From positions 954,281 through 996,819 of the forward strand of contig CABFPE010000113.1 in the NCBI GenBank assembly GCA_900660155.1: DNA of 42,539 nt, in the 5' to 3' direction. This stretch comes from Hofstenia miamia (Eukaryota; Xenacoelomorpha; Acoela; Hofsteniidae). The position numbers and the translations under genes are program-made. Positions within the stretch are counted from its first letter, which is position 1, and each line of letters begins with the position of its first letter. The notes beneath the pieces are model-generated. The model saw only the letters and a program-made list of their open reading frames with translations. It had not been told where the DNA came from and did not search any database. This document shows, one piece after another, positions 11,658-21,540 of the stretch.

Positions 11658-13277
11658 CTAATAGAGAGTTCCTGTTTGCTCCCGTCGCCATTGATTGGCA
11701 ACTATTAGTTGAGCTTCCAGTGTTGATGCTGCCAACCTAGCAGAATCTTTGCGTGCCAAAAGTCTGCATTTCGAGTACACAATCTCCGACTGAGCGCTGC
11801 TGCCAGGAACGACCAAGACAGTGTCTGCTATTTGAGTTAGCAGAGGAAATTTTTGAGCATCGATTTTCTAGAAACTCAACAGATTGAAATTATCTTCTAT
11901 TCATGAGTCGTTTGCAATAGTGTAATCAGCAATTTCTGATTTGAGTGCGTTTTTCAGTAGAACTAGGTCTGTTTCTTGGAAAATGTTGCAAGGCTTGAAA
12001 TCGACTGTAGAACGACTTGCTGCAAAAGGGTCAAAAAGTTTCTTTTTCTTAGGAGGCGGAGCAACATTTGGTTGCTGCGTATCAATGACAACTTCAATAT
12101 AAGGTGGCGGCACAGTGTGACTGTAGGTCTGACAAAAAGTTTAGCAATGCTTCGTTTTGAAATTGATTCAAGATGTTTTCACAGTCAATAATGTTGTTGT
12201 CAACAAACAAGAACTTTCTCATTGATGGTTCTAAAAACGTGGAATTCCAATGGAGCATTGAAAGAGATGGCCAAAGTTTAGCATCTAGACACGTCAGCAA
12301 CAGAAATTTGAACCTGCCAACAATTTTGGAGTCACAGTCAATGCAGTTAAGTAAATTCTAGCAAGTCAAATAAGCCAGAAATTGGTTCGAACACTGAGAG
12401 TATTTCCTTGACCAAAGTTTTGTCAATGCAGGCAATCAAGCTTTCTTTTTTTCTTTGGCGCAAAATCAAGCGTAGTTTTTATTCGACATCCAGATTGCAA
12501 AGAATGGACTCCAATTTGGCGTTCAGACCACGCCACAGTCTTTTAACAGCGCCATTTTTTAGGCTCACTTCGATCTCAAACTGAATGTTGGTTGATTGTT
12601 TCACAAATTTCACCAAAGCATTTGTGTTGTCATCGATCTGTGCTACTTTGTCAAATTCCTGCATCAGTATTTCCCAAGCACTTGCAGCACAAGTGTTTAG
12701 TCTGTGCCATGCACAATCAACCCTGGTTGTATCTCTTTTTGCAGCAACAATGTTAGCTCCCGTGCCAGTAGTAACCGGCTTCACACAGCCATTGAAATTT
12801 CAAATTCAATGAACTTTTGTTCATGTTTTTGTTGAATATTCATTGCCATTTTTTGCCCTTTGAACAAATAACAGGAGGCTACTGTGTAGTGCACTCTGTC
12901 ACTGTCTTGCATCAACCAAAAAACTGACAGATCAGTGTAACTTCGTTGCACATTTTTGTTGCTCTCTGTTTGATTGGGTCAGCCAGAACTTCTTTCAAGT
13001 ATTTTGAATTCCGATTGCATTGAGCATTTTGACCTCAAATCGCATGACGACCAATCAGAACTTCCGAAGCTTTCAAATTTGGGTAATGGCTGCCAAGCTG
13101 TAGCATGTGATCAGCAAAAGCTTCAAAAGCAGGTGCTGCCAAAACACCGAAAGAAAGTTGTCCCGCAGCAGAAATGTCTCTTGCAACACTGTCTTTGTCT
13201 GCTTTGTTCACTGATCATTTTGGTGTAACAAACGTTGACATGCTCAGTTGAACAGTCTTTTTGCAGGCTTCATTCAT
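11658..13277 (-). pseudogene. hAT-family transposase, broken
   Basis: The span is about 540 codons, the usual hAT size, in several frames. The possible start at 13277 reads MNEACKKTVQLSMSTFV, preceded by a remnant that could be a BED zinc finger. Then come LSFGVLAAPAFEAFADHM (13080-13170), TDLSVFWLMQDSDRVHYTVA (about 12875-12935), TTGTGANIVAAKRD followed by VDCAWHRLNTCAASAWE (about 12680-12775, a hAT core signature), VKFVKQSTNIQFEI and LWRGLNAKLESIL. The C-terminal dimerisation block is LVVPGSSAQSEIVYS with LLARKDSARLAASTLEAQL (about 11690-11830). It ends at the TAG at 11658-11660. Several frameshifts and stops kill it. The terminal repeats were not found. Confidence 0.85.
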
Positions 13278-13375
13278 GTATTTAGACAATTACTGGTTTC
13301 CCACTACATTTTTGCAATCACCTTAAATAAGCTCAAAAAACTACTAAAACTAAGCTAAAAACTAAACTAAAAAAA

Positions 13376-13617
13376 CTATAAATATATTGAAATCAAATGT
13401 AATTAATGATGAGCAAATCTACTTTGGAATCATTTTCTTTTGTCAGGTTATTTTATATATTCGGATGGAAAGCTAAACGTCTACGAGCTAGGGTAATTGT
13501 TATGGTGGTTCCCACATCCGGTTAAAGGTATGCTGGAGCAGCCTCCTACTAGCTATTCCACAGCGGGGAGGGCGACAGCTGTAGTTACCTGGTGTGCTCT
13601 TAGGTTACGGATAGGTA
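13376..13617. repeat. Left arm of a long inverted repeat flanking the assembly gap
   Basis: Beginning ctataaatatattgaaatc, this arm is inverted on the other side of the gap (14678-14845). The matching includes gatgagcaaatctacttt, tggaaagctaaacgt and gagctagggt. The left arm carries about 62 extra bases (after ggttaaag) before homology resumes at gtgctcttaggtta. Confidence 0.85.
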
Positions 13618-13677
13618 TAGGAGTTTTTTACCATTATAGCTTTCCTAACTTTCATTGCTTGTCTGATTGTAGAATCG

Positions 13678-14677
13678 NNNNNNNNNNNNNNNNNNNNNNN
13701 NNNNNNNNNNNNNNNNNNNNNNNNNNNNNNNNNNNNNNNNNNNNNNNNNNNNNNNNNNNNNNNNNNNNNNNNNNNNNNNNNNNNNNNNNNNNNNNNNNNN
13801 NNNNNNNNNNNNNNNNNNNNNNNNNNNNNNNNNNNNNNNNNNNNNNNNNNNNNNNNNNNNNNNNNNNNNNNNNNNNNNNNNNNNNNNNNNNNNNNNNNNN
13901 NNNNNNNNNNNNNNNNNNNNNNNNNNNNNNNNNNNNNNNNNNNNNNNNNNNNNNNNNNNNNNNNNNNNNNNNNNNNNNNNNNNNNNNNNNNNNNNNNNNN
14001 NNNNNNNNNNNNNNNNNNNNNNNNNNNNNNNNNNNNNNNNNNNNNNNNNNNNNNNNNNNNNNNNNNNNNNNNNNNNNNNNNNNNNNNNNNNNNNNNNNNN
14101 NNNNNNNNNNNNNNNNNNNNNNNNNNNNNNNNNNNNNNNNNNNNNNNNNNNNNNNNNNNNNNNNNNNNNNNNNNNNNNNNNNNNNNNNNNNNNNNNNNNN
14201 NNNNNNNNNNNNNNNNNNNNNNNNNNNNNNNNNNNNNNNNNNNNNNNNNNNNNNNNNNNNNNNNNNNNNNNNNNNNNNNNNNNNNNNNNNNNNNNNNNNN
14301 NNNNNNNNNNNNNNNNNNNNNNNNNNNNNNNNNNNNNNNNNNNNNNNNNNNNNNNNNNNNNNNNNNNNNNNNNNNNNNNNNNNNNNNNNNNNNNNNNNNN
14401 NNNNNNNNNNNNNNNNNNNNNNNNNNNNNNNNNNNNNNNNNNNNNNNNNNNNNNNNNNNNNNNNNNNNNNNNNNNNNNNNNNNNNNNNNNNNNNNNNNNN
14501 NNNNNNNNNNNNNNNNNNNNNNNNNNNNNNNNNNNNNNNNNNNNNNNNNNNNNNNNNNNNNNNNNNNNNNNNNNNNNNNNNNNNNNNNNNNNNNNNNNNN
14601 NNNNNNNNNNNNNNNNNNNNNNNNNNNNNNNNNNNNNNNNNNNNNNNNNNNNNNNNNNNNNNNNNNNNNNNNNNNNN
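13678..14677. other. Assembly gap of exactly 1000 N
   Basis: The length is a round placeholder, so the true size is unknown. The two long apparent open frames running through it are artefacts of untranslated Ns. Confidence 0.99.
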
Positions 14678-14845
14678 CTAACCTTAGAGCACAACGTTAA
14701 CTGGAGTTGGGGGACCACCATACAATCACCCTAGCTCATATACGTTTAGCTTTCCATTTAAATATACAAAATGACCTGACAATAGAAAACGAATCCAAAG
14801 TAGATTTGCTCATCAATAATTACATCTGATTCATTATATTTATAG
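14678..14845. repeat. Right arm of the long inverted repeat
   Basis: Read in reverse complement it starts ctataaatataatgaatc and proceeds through gatgagcaaatctacttt, tggaaagctaaacgt and gagctagggt, paralleling the left arm with roughly 85-90% identity and a 62-base deletion. Confidence 0.85.
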
Positions 14846-15899
14846 CACTTGGTGATAAACAACTAAATACTCGACAAGTACCTGCTAATCTTTCTTGTTG
14901 ACAGTTTTTCCCTAGCTTTAATATTTCTGCTAATTTTATGCAATGTCAGCTTTAATTTGACTATGCTGTTTGACCATCTTTTGTTTTGTCAAATACCGTC
15001 GAGTATAATTTTAAGTATTAATTGCACAAAACATTAACAAAGTGAAAATAAAATTGCTTAATAACTTTTCAAATATTGATTTAAATAGGAATCTTAATAA
15101 CTTTTCAACTAATAAATTCACCCCAGAAGTACTATGGAAATTCTGATTGTTGAATAAAAACACAAATATAAATGAATATTTGGTAAAATTAAACAATAAA
15201 CTTACCTGTATAATAAGGAACTGTGAAATCAAAGCCAGATTGACTAAGCTTTCACTTCAATTTACTTTCATCAACCAGAATAACTATGAATTTGACATAT
15301 TCTTAAATGTTATATGAAAAAATGGTTTTCTAATATGAAACATCATCAAGCACATTGTAAAATGAATAGCTGAAATACATCAATTTTCAATAGATATGAT
15401 TCATTAAATAGAACAATGAACTTTAAAAATACAATATTATTTCATTATTTATTTGTTGAATATTTCTTTCTTGAATTTCTTTGTTTTTACCAAACTCAGT
15501 ACTCCATCTTCTTTTTTGAGATGTGTTGTTTAGCAATTACAATCTTCACAGAAACTAGAACATGGTGTTTTTGGTCAAAATAAATTCATGTAGAATTCAC
15601 TTAATGTAGTAAGAGTTTATTTGATATGATATTTTACAAATAACTCAATAAAGTTCTTAAATTATTTTGTCTTTATTGCATTGATAATAGAATGATCAGA
15701 TAAATCCCCATTGTTTTATCATCATTTTGTTTGAAGTTATGTAGCATAATCCATCAAAATAAGCTGCTAAGTGATTAAAGAACTAAGATTGAAAGGAAAT
15801 ATAAAAGAAGATTTTAAAAGCAATAGGTATTTGTTTTGATTGATAGTATAAATAGCAGTAACTTAATGTTATTTTGATGAAGTATATTCTTTGGAAGCC
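14846..15899. other. AT-rich sequence, possibly old LTR or flank
   Basis: No gene is seen. From about 15240 on, CpG is essentially absent, as in the retroelement block that follows. Part of this stretch may be a diverged LTR too old to align by eye. Confidence 0.5.
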
Positions 15900-16215
15900 A
15901 CTTGTTTTACAATTTGTTTACAGTTGGATTATTTAATTATAATGCATAGCTAAGCAGTTCATGTAAAATAGTGGTAAGGATTCCATGATGGGAAAAATTC
16001 AAGGTTCTACACCCCTGACCACAAAATACATCTAAGTTAGGTGTATGATTAAGGTTTTCCTCATTTAATTTAGCTAGATTATATAGAGAACAGCATCAGG
16101 CAGATGCCCATTGGAGAGAAACACTGAATGGAGACTTCACATAAATACTGAATGGTGGTTAAATTGGAATTTAAATTAAAGATTGAATTCATTTGTAATA
16201 GATGGAGATTCTACA
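15900..16215 (+). repeat. Partial 5' LTR of Ty3/Gypsy element E1
   Basis: The segment gattatttaattataatgc followed by gtggtaaggattc lines up with the same region of the E5 and E4 LTRs (gattatttaatacaatg, gtggtctg). The LTR ends in gattctaca and the primer binding site follows at once. Its 5' limit is unclear, and the second half is shortened relative to E4. Confidence 0.7.
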
Positions 16216-16231
16216 TGGTGACTGTGACAGG
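16216..16231 (+). promoter_or_regulatory. Primer binding site of E1
   Basis: The sequence tggtgactgtgacagg sits directly after the LTR end (..ctaca). It would pair with a tRNA 3' end ending in CCA. The matching E2 and E5 sites suggest the same primer, perhaps tRNA-Arg, with low confidence in the tRNA identity. Confidence 0.75.
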
Positions 16232-16740
16232 TTCAAAGGTCCAAATGTCATCATGGATAATCAGCAATTAATCACTAGAACCATCAAAAAAAATTCTTTA
16301 TTCAACAATAGAAGAATTTGAACAAATCTTATTGTAACAAGAGTAAGCATTGAAAAGTGGTGTAAGATGGATATTTTCAAAACAAAGAAAAAATAATAAT
16401 CAAAATAATGGAAAACTAAAAACAAAAAGGTTGATAAGTCAGCACAAATAACTTAGATGTTTTAGTAGAGAAGTTATCTGAACTTAAAGGAAGACCAGTA
16501 CTTGCAGCAAAGCAGTAATGACAAATAAAACAAAAAGAGAAAACACTATAAAAACCCCAATGAAATATACAGTCAAGTCCAGTTTTATCAACAACCAAAG
16601 CATCTACAGATGGCAAAAGTAAGACCCCCACAATAGAAATGCAAACAATCCACATGTCTCCAAAGAAAAGCCATCAAGAGTTTTCCAAAATCTTATGAAA
16701 AAGTCATGAAATGCAAAAAATGTTGAAATCTGAAATACAA
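16232..16740 (+). other. E1 leader and decayed start of gag
   Basis: This is A-rich sequence between the PBS and the coiled-coil part of gag. Faint gag N-terminal coding, with an HMSP word as in E2 gag, appears near 16650, but stops and frameshifts prevent a clean call. Confidence 0.5.
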
Positions 16741-16959
16741 TAGCTGACAGAAAAACTTGAACAAATGTATGAAGAAAGAGAAACAGTGATAAAAGAACTT
16801 AAAACAGACATGAGTCAAATGTACCATAATCCAAAGAAATTGCTGCTAATGAAGAAAGTAGAACAAATGATTAGTCAAAAACTAAGATCAAATGATTATT
16901 TAGAAAAACAAATTAAGTTTAATTATCAGAATTATCTCTGTGAAAATGCAACCAATTAA
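16741..16959 (+). pseudogene. Gag N-terminal coiled-coil fragment (E1)
   Basis: The frame contains LTEKLEQMYEERETVIKELK and then QKLRSNDYLEKQIKF, a heptad-rich, Glu/Lys-rich segment matching the N-terminal part of Gag in E5 (QVEQLTEKVKDMELNSESIL) and E2. It is a structural protein of the virus-like particle. It is cut off shortly after by E2 and by stops. Confidence 0.65.
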
Positions 16960-17160
16960 TAACATAGCAAATTAGTACTTGTTGTCAAATTTGACAAAAC
17001 TGAGGTTTGAAGCCACCTAGATCAACTATGGAAACACAAATGAAAGGATGCAGAGATCAGAGTTGGCAGGAGGCCATAGAGACATCATTCATGGAGCAGA
17101 GCTATGATGGCAGAGCACCTAAAGAGTATTTAGTCATTTCAGTTAAAAGGAGAACAGCAG
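16960..17160 (+). other. Unassigned segment with a short open frame
   Basis: An ATG at 17027 opens a 49-codon frame beginning METQMKGCRDQSWQEAIE, which runs into the E2 LTR. It matches no other copy in the window. It may be host-element gag that has diverged, or U3 of an LTR. Confidence 0.4.
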
Positions 17161-17272
17161 AAATATATACATGAAATAGCTAACATGAGTACATCCCTAC
17201 CTGTGGTTGAAGTGAGATAATTGTTTAAAAGAACCATTTAACCTACATTGACGCTTGGTAGCAGATGCTACA
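17161..17272 (+). repeat. 5' short LTR of E2
   Basis: It starts at aaatatatacatgaaatag and ends at agcagatgctaca. Only the last part of the longer family LTR is present (compare the E5 end, ..gtagaggatattaca). The same starting point is used in the 3' copy. Confidence 0.75.
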
Positions 17273-17287
17273 TGGCAACTGTGACAG
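17273..17287 (+). promoter_or_regulatory. Primer binding site of E2
   Basis: The sequence tggcaactgtgacag lies immediately after the LTR CA end. It differs from the E1 and E5 sites only at two CpG positions, as C-to-T or G-to-A changes. Confidence 0.8.
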
Positions 17288-17515
17288 ATAAAGAACAACA
17301 GAAGAAGAACAATCAGTTCAACATCCTAACTCAGAACTTAAAGTCAAGAGAGAATCAGAGCAACCAAATAGCAGAAAACATGCAAGGAAGCAGATGTAAT
17401 GTACAGCCAGCAATAAATTAACAACTACAACTATACCTGATGTAGAGCAGGGGAAAGACAACAAGTCACACTGATCTACCAGCCACTACTACTCGTAATC
17501 AAAGATGTCAAACAC

Positions 17516-17890
17516 ATGAGGAAAAAAGGTAGCACCAAAACAGGCACAAACAAAACAACCCCCACCCCAAGTAGAGCACATTCAGAGACAGACACAGCAT
17601 CCCCCATAGAATTGGAAACCCTACACATGTCACCAGAAACAGGATCCAATGAAGTCCTAAATATCCTACACCAAACAAATGAAACTGAAATGTTATTGAG
17701 AACCAAGATACAACAACTAATAGAAAGAATGTCAACACTAGAGCAAGAGAACGAGAACACACTAAGCAAATTGAGGATTGAAATGGACAATCATTTGGAT
17801 AACCAAAGCAACAATTTCCAGAGAGAGATCAAGGGAATAATGAATCAGCTGGCACAGTCAAACAAAGCTTTTCAAGAACAGAACCACATT
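17516..17890 (+). pseudogene. Gag N-terminal region of E2
   Basis: From ATG 17516 the frame starts MRKKGSTKTGTNKTTPTPSR, a basic, Thr/Pro-rich head. It then has a long coiled coil (LRTKIQQLIERMSTLEQENE, LSKLRIEMDNHLDNQSNNFQ, IKGIMNQLAQSNKAFQEQN). It parallels E5 Gag (LSKIRVNMEMHLEEQNQLF). Near 17890 homology jumps to ORF3, so capsid and nucleocapsid are deleted. Confidence 0.75.
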
Positions 17891-18726
17891 AGAGACAGTT
17901 ATGAAAAGATATGAAAAAGAGAGCCCTTGCTGCACATTTGTAAAGATCATTAAGAGTGCAGAAATGATGTGAAGGTGAGGAATAACAGAACCAGTGGACG
18001 TTTGTGAAATGATGACAAAACGCAAAAAGAAATGTTAGAAGAAGAACTCTTAACACAACTAATACTATTGCTGAAAACACAACAACAAATAGATAGAATC
18101 AACATAGAAAAATGGGGAGCCTCTACACCAGAACACACAATGGAATGGATCAATACAGATGACAAGAGATTCTTAGTCAAGATAAAAATAACAAATGAAA
18201 AAAGAAAAGATTAGCTTGAGAAACTACCAGTACGTGAAAGAAGAACAGACAGTAGCATCAATGAAATTGATGTTTACAGAAGCATTCACAGGACAGAATT
18301 AGAGGAGATGCATCACTTCAAAATTAGAAATAAACAACAGCATACAAATGAAAATGAGTAGAAGATATTCTGAGAGACACTAAAAGAAAGCAAAACATCA
18401 CAACGTCACAAGATTACAGAGAAATAGTACAACAAATAAGAACAAAATTCCTCATATGCACCCCATGAAAAACAGTGTTGATCCTGATGGTGCTCCCATG
18501 ATGGAGGATACTGAAGATTGTAAAGATTCCCAAGATTTTCCTGCACAAATATAAGACTTATGTGAACACAAAAGAGGATGTGAAAGCAATATTTGAATGG
18601 GATGATTACAAAAAGACAAAAGAGATATTAATTATAAATCAAAATATGGAAAGAGTATATGTTGAAGGATTGATAACTCCTTATCAACTATACACAAACA
18701 ACTGAAAGAACTGAGAGAAGAAATTG
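17891..18726 (+). pseudogene. ORF3 C-terminal half (E2), broken
   Basis: Matching E5 ORF3 in order are RINIEKWGASTPEHTMEWIN and DDKRFLVKIKITN (18095-18205), EEQTVASMKLMFTEAF (about 18240-18290), and DYKKTKEILI with ERVYVEGLITPYQLYTNN (about 18600-18700). Stops and frameshifts separate these blocks. The gene is cut just before the final LFSG..NNI.W block, where the 3' LTR begins next to a purine-rich stretch, gagagaagaaattgaag, that may serve as the polypurine tract. Confidence 0.75.
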
Positions 18727-18837
18727 AAGTATATACATGAAATAGTAACATGAGTACATCCCTACTCATGGTCAAAGTGAGATAATAGTTTAAAAGAACC
18801 ATTTAACCTACATTGACCCTTTGTAGCAGATGCTACA
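18727..18837 (+). repeat. 3' short LTR of E2
   Basis: It starts aagtatatacatgaaatag and ends gtagcagatgctaca. It shows about 10 differences from the 5' copy over 111 bases, so the insertion is old. Confidence 0.75.
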
Positions 18838-19736
18838 CAAAGACTTGAAGAGCAAAGACAACTATTCTAACAAGTTGTGAAAATGTTAACCCAATTACTA
18901 GCTGAGTCAAACAAAATATTTATTGAACAGAATGAGAGATGGGAAACAATCTACTTAGAGTTAGAAAAAAGAAAACCAACAATTAGTTGAGCAACTACAT
19001 GACAAACTCAGATTACTCAAATTCACTAAGGAAGAAAAGCAAGGAAAATAAATGGCACATGAAATGTATGTCAAAGAAGAGGGACCTACAGACAATTATT
19101 GAAAGTGGGAGGAACCAAGGATGAAGACAAAAAAAATTTAGAGAAGAAGCAGAATGAGAGAAGTAGAAAATAATTGACAAAATCATAAAAGCTGTTTCAA
19201 AACAATTTAAGAATGAGGAGAAAATAATAAAACAAAAGACACCAAGGTTTGAAAAATCAAAACAAAACAAAAACAATGAGACAACTCTGTGCAAAGCAAC
19301 ACTTCTAAAATTCAATTTGAAAGTAGATAGTTACAACCCCACATTCAAAGAATGGTTTCCAATGTTTGAACTTACTATGATGGAGAGAAAGGTGAAACAG
19401 GAATCAGCAGCAGTAAGACTGCCTTTATACTTAGCAGGAACAGCATATCAACATTATCTATCACTTGATTCCAAAACAAAAAAGGATTACAAATGACTAA
19501 CAGGAGATTTCATGGAACACTATGAAACCAAAAGTTGTAAAAATCAGTATAAAATTATATTAAATGAAACAAAGATGAAAACAAATGATCATGTATGAAA
19601 CTACATGCAACAAGTAGAAAGTCTGCTGAAATTGAGTTCAAGAGGAAATCACTATTCTAAATAAGACTTCTTCTCTAATTCAAAATAATGTGCAATGTTG
19701 ATGACAAGCTGGAAAAATTGAGAAGAAAGGCAGTGG
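18838..19736 (+). pseudogene. Gag, coiled coil and capsid (E1)
   Basis: After E2 the E1 gag resumes: RLEEQRQLF and LLAESNKIFIEQNERWE (18840-18960). The capsid (Retrotrans_gag-type) region at about 19285-19670 reads KATLLKFNLKVDSYNPTFKE, AVRLPLYLAGTAYQHYLSL, NQYKIILNETKM and NYMQQVESLLKLSSRGN. E5 gives the same order. The MCNVDDKLEKLRRKAV block at 19690-19734 is cut by the E4 LTR and continues at 20851. In-frame TGA/TAA codons, mostly one transition from Trp or Gln codons, inactivate it. Confidence 0.8.
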
Positions 19737-20850
19737 TGTAGCATCATCCAAACAAATCAAAAATAAGCTGCAAACAATGAGCAGAGTGAGAATAAGAGCA
19801 AAGAAACAATGATTAGAAATATTGTATTTAGATCAATTAGATTAATCTGGATTTATTTGTATTATGCAACCAAGAGACAATATGTGTCAAAAACTAGAGA
19901 TTAGTACTTTTGGCAAAACAAGGGGTGAAATCACGTCCACTATTTTTAGCCACCATCTTGGCAGAAGAAAAGTTTAAATTTGAAATTGAGAGGTACTTTT
20001 CTGGAATTACTATAAATATGAATTAAATACTGTAAGCAATTGATAAAGAATTTTTTTCAGAATTCTTATTTTGTTCTACTATAATGGTTTGATTACTTAA
20101 TACAATCAAGTGGTGTTTAGTAGTGGTCTGGATCCATCATAGAGTATGATTCAAGGGTCCCTGTGCCAGACCATAAAAGTGCACATAAGTTAGGAATAGG
20201 GATTTTCTCTCACTTAAGCAATGAGTGTTCACTTAATACATGTATCAAAATAATTAACTGTGAACAAATGGTTGGCTGACCAAAACTTAGGAAATATATT
20301 AATACTGTTTTTGATTGGAATTAATGACCAATAATGACTGATAAAGTGACTGTACTATTAATTTATAAATGTAAGTTAGGAAGCTGCTCAAAACTAATAT
20401 ATTTAAAGATGCCAATATATTTCAGTAATGGCTACATGTAATATTAAACAGGCAGCTAGTAACAAGTCAGGTTGTGAACAAATTGAACACATTTCAAAAT
20501 AGAGCTAAAGTTGAATTGTGCTTATCTTGAGTATGCACTGAGCTAGGATTAGGTACACATAAATTGTATCAATGAGCTGAGGCATGGAACTCAATCAAAT
20601 GGAACATCAAAGGAGTTGGTGAAACTGGATGTGGAGATTAGCTTTGGGCCAATGCCCACTATTGATCATTGGAGAAACTGCTGATGGCTTCATCACCTAA
20701 ATAGTGAAAAGTTAAATCTAGTTACATTGTGTTAATAGAGACAAAAGCCAAGCAGTATCTAATCAGGTAAATCCCTACTCACAAAACTATGGCTAGTGTT
20801 ATACAGTAGCAAGAGATAAATAGTAATGATGCCTGGTAGAGGATGTTACA
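19737..20850 (+). mobile_element. E4: solo LTR inserted in E1 gag
   Basis: It starts tgtagcatcatcc and ends gcctggtagaggatgttaca (TG..CA). The host sequence gtgg is duplicated on both sides (19733-19736 and 20851-20854), the 4-bp target duplication expected of Ty3/Gypsy integrase. Removing the LTR and one gtgg lets E1 gag read through in frame. The middle aligns with the E5 LTR (tttgatta.ttaatacaat, gtggtgtttagtagtggtctg, ggttggctga, gtgaaactggatgtggagat). At 1114 bp it is longer than E5's 841 bp, mainly through a different 5' portion. Confidence 0.9.
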
Positions 20851-21540
20851 GTGGATATACAAGCAACTATTGAGAACAACTCTTGAATATACAAAAAAGC
20901 ATCTTGGAATTGAGACACATCAACATGGTAAAGCAATTTTAGAATGAAGATGAGAACAAAAAATGTTGAAGAGAAGAAACTAGAGAAAACATCTGTAATG
21001 ATAATGACAAATCTGAACAACATAAATACAATCACAGTTGTAATAAATGAAGTAATGGCAAAAGCAACAATTGATACAGGAGAAGCAACCTTGATAATCA
21101 CAGATGAATGTAACAAAATTTGGATTCAAACAAGAAGATCTAGAAAACACAAACAACAGACTGATCAAAACATCAGGAGTACAAATTGATATAAAGGGAA
21201 TGATAAAGCCTGTAAAAATGAGAATAGCAAATACAACATTCAAACAATCATTAGTAGTGATTGACACACACAAGAACTTACTGTCTTATGAATTGATATT
21301 TGGTGATGACTTCCTGATGAAAAATAAGTGTGTAATAAATTATGTGAACAAAACAATCAAATTACAGGNCAAACAATCATTAGTAGTGATTGACACACAC
21401 AAGAACTTACTGTCTTATGAATTGATACTTAGTGATGACTTCCTGATGAGAAATAAGTGTGTAGTAAATTATGCAAACAAAACAATCAAATTACAAGAGG
21501 AGGAAATTGAAATTCACAGCCAAGTGGATGAACACCATTG
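20851..21540 (+). pseudogene. Gag C-terminus and aspartic protease (E1)
   Basis: The interrupted Gag resumes (VDIQATIENN at 20852). The protease that matures Gag-Pol follows: VMAKATIDTGEATLIITDEC (about 21054-21110) contains the D-T-G catalytic triplet, with Glu where Ala is usual. Later come NTTFKQSLVVIDTHKNLLSY and ELIFGDDFLMKN. Little zinc-knuckle sequence is left between Gag and protease. A 127-base segment of the protease is duplicated around the N at 21369. Confidence 0.8.
21241..21496 (+). repeat. 127-bp tandem duplication split by a single N
   Basis: Bases 21241-21367 and 21370-21496 are about 95% identical, both starting caaacaatcattagtagtga. Base 21369 is N. The layout fits two allelic or paralogous contig ends placed side by side. 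Confidence 0.9.

Larger units (their letters stand above)
17161..18837 (+). mobile_element. E2: pol-less mini Ty3/Gypsy element with 111-bp LTRs
   Basis: The unit is bounded by two copies, about 91% identical, of a ~111-bp sequence (17161-17272 and 18727-18837), both ending gtagcagatgctaca. A PBS follows the first copy exactly. The interior is the N-terminal part of gag joined directly to the C-terminal half of ORF3, with protease, RT, RNase H and integrase missing. The four bases before and after (roughly gaaa and caaa) are a weak candidate target duplication. It would have needed pol proteins in trans. Confidence 0.75.

Noticed and set aside
13497..14721. Two apparent long open frames across the gap, one on each strand
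   Set aside because: They consist almost entirely of untranslated Ns and carry no evidence of coding.
19737..19830. Reading this stretch as continued E1 gag
   Set aside because: The word gtggtgtagcatc marks an LTR start. The matching end and a gtgg duplication occur at 20850-20854, where gag resumes in frame.
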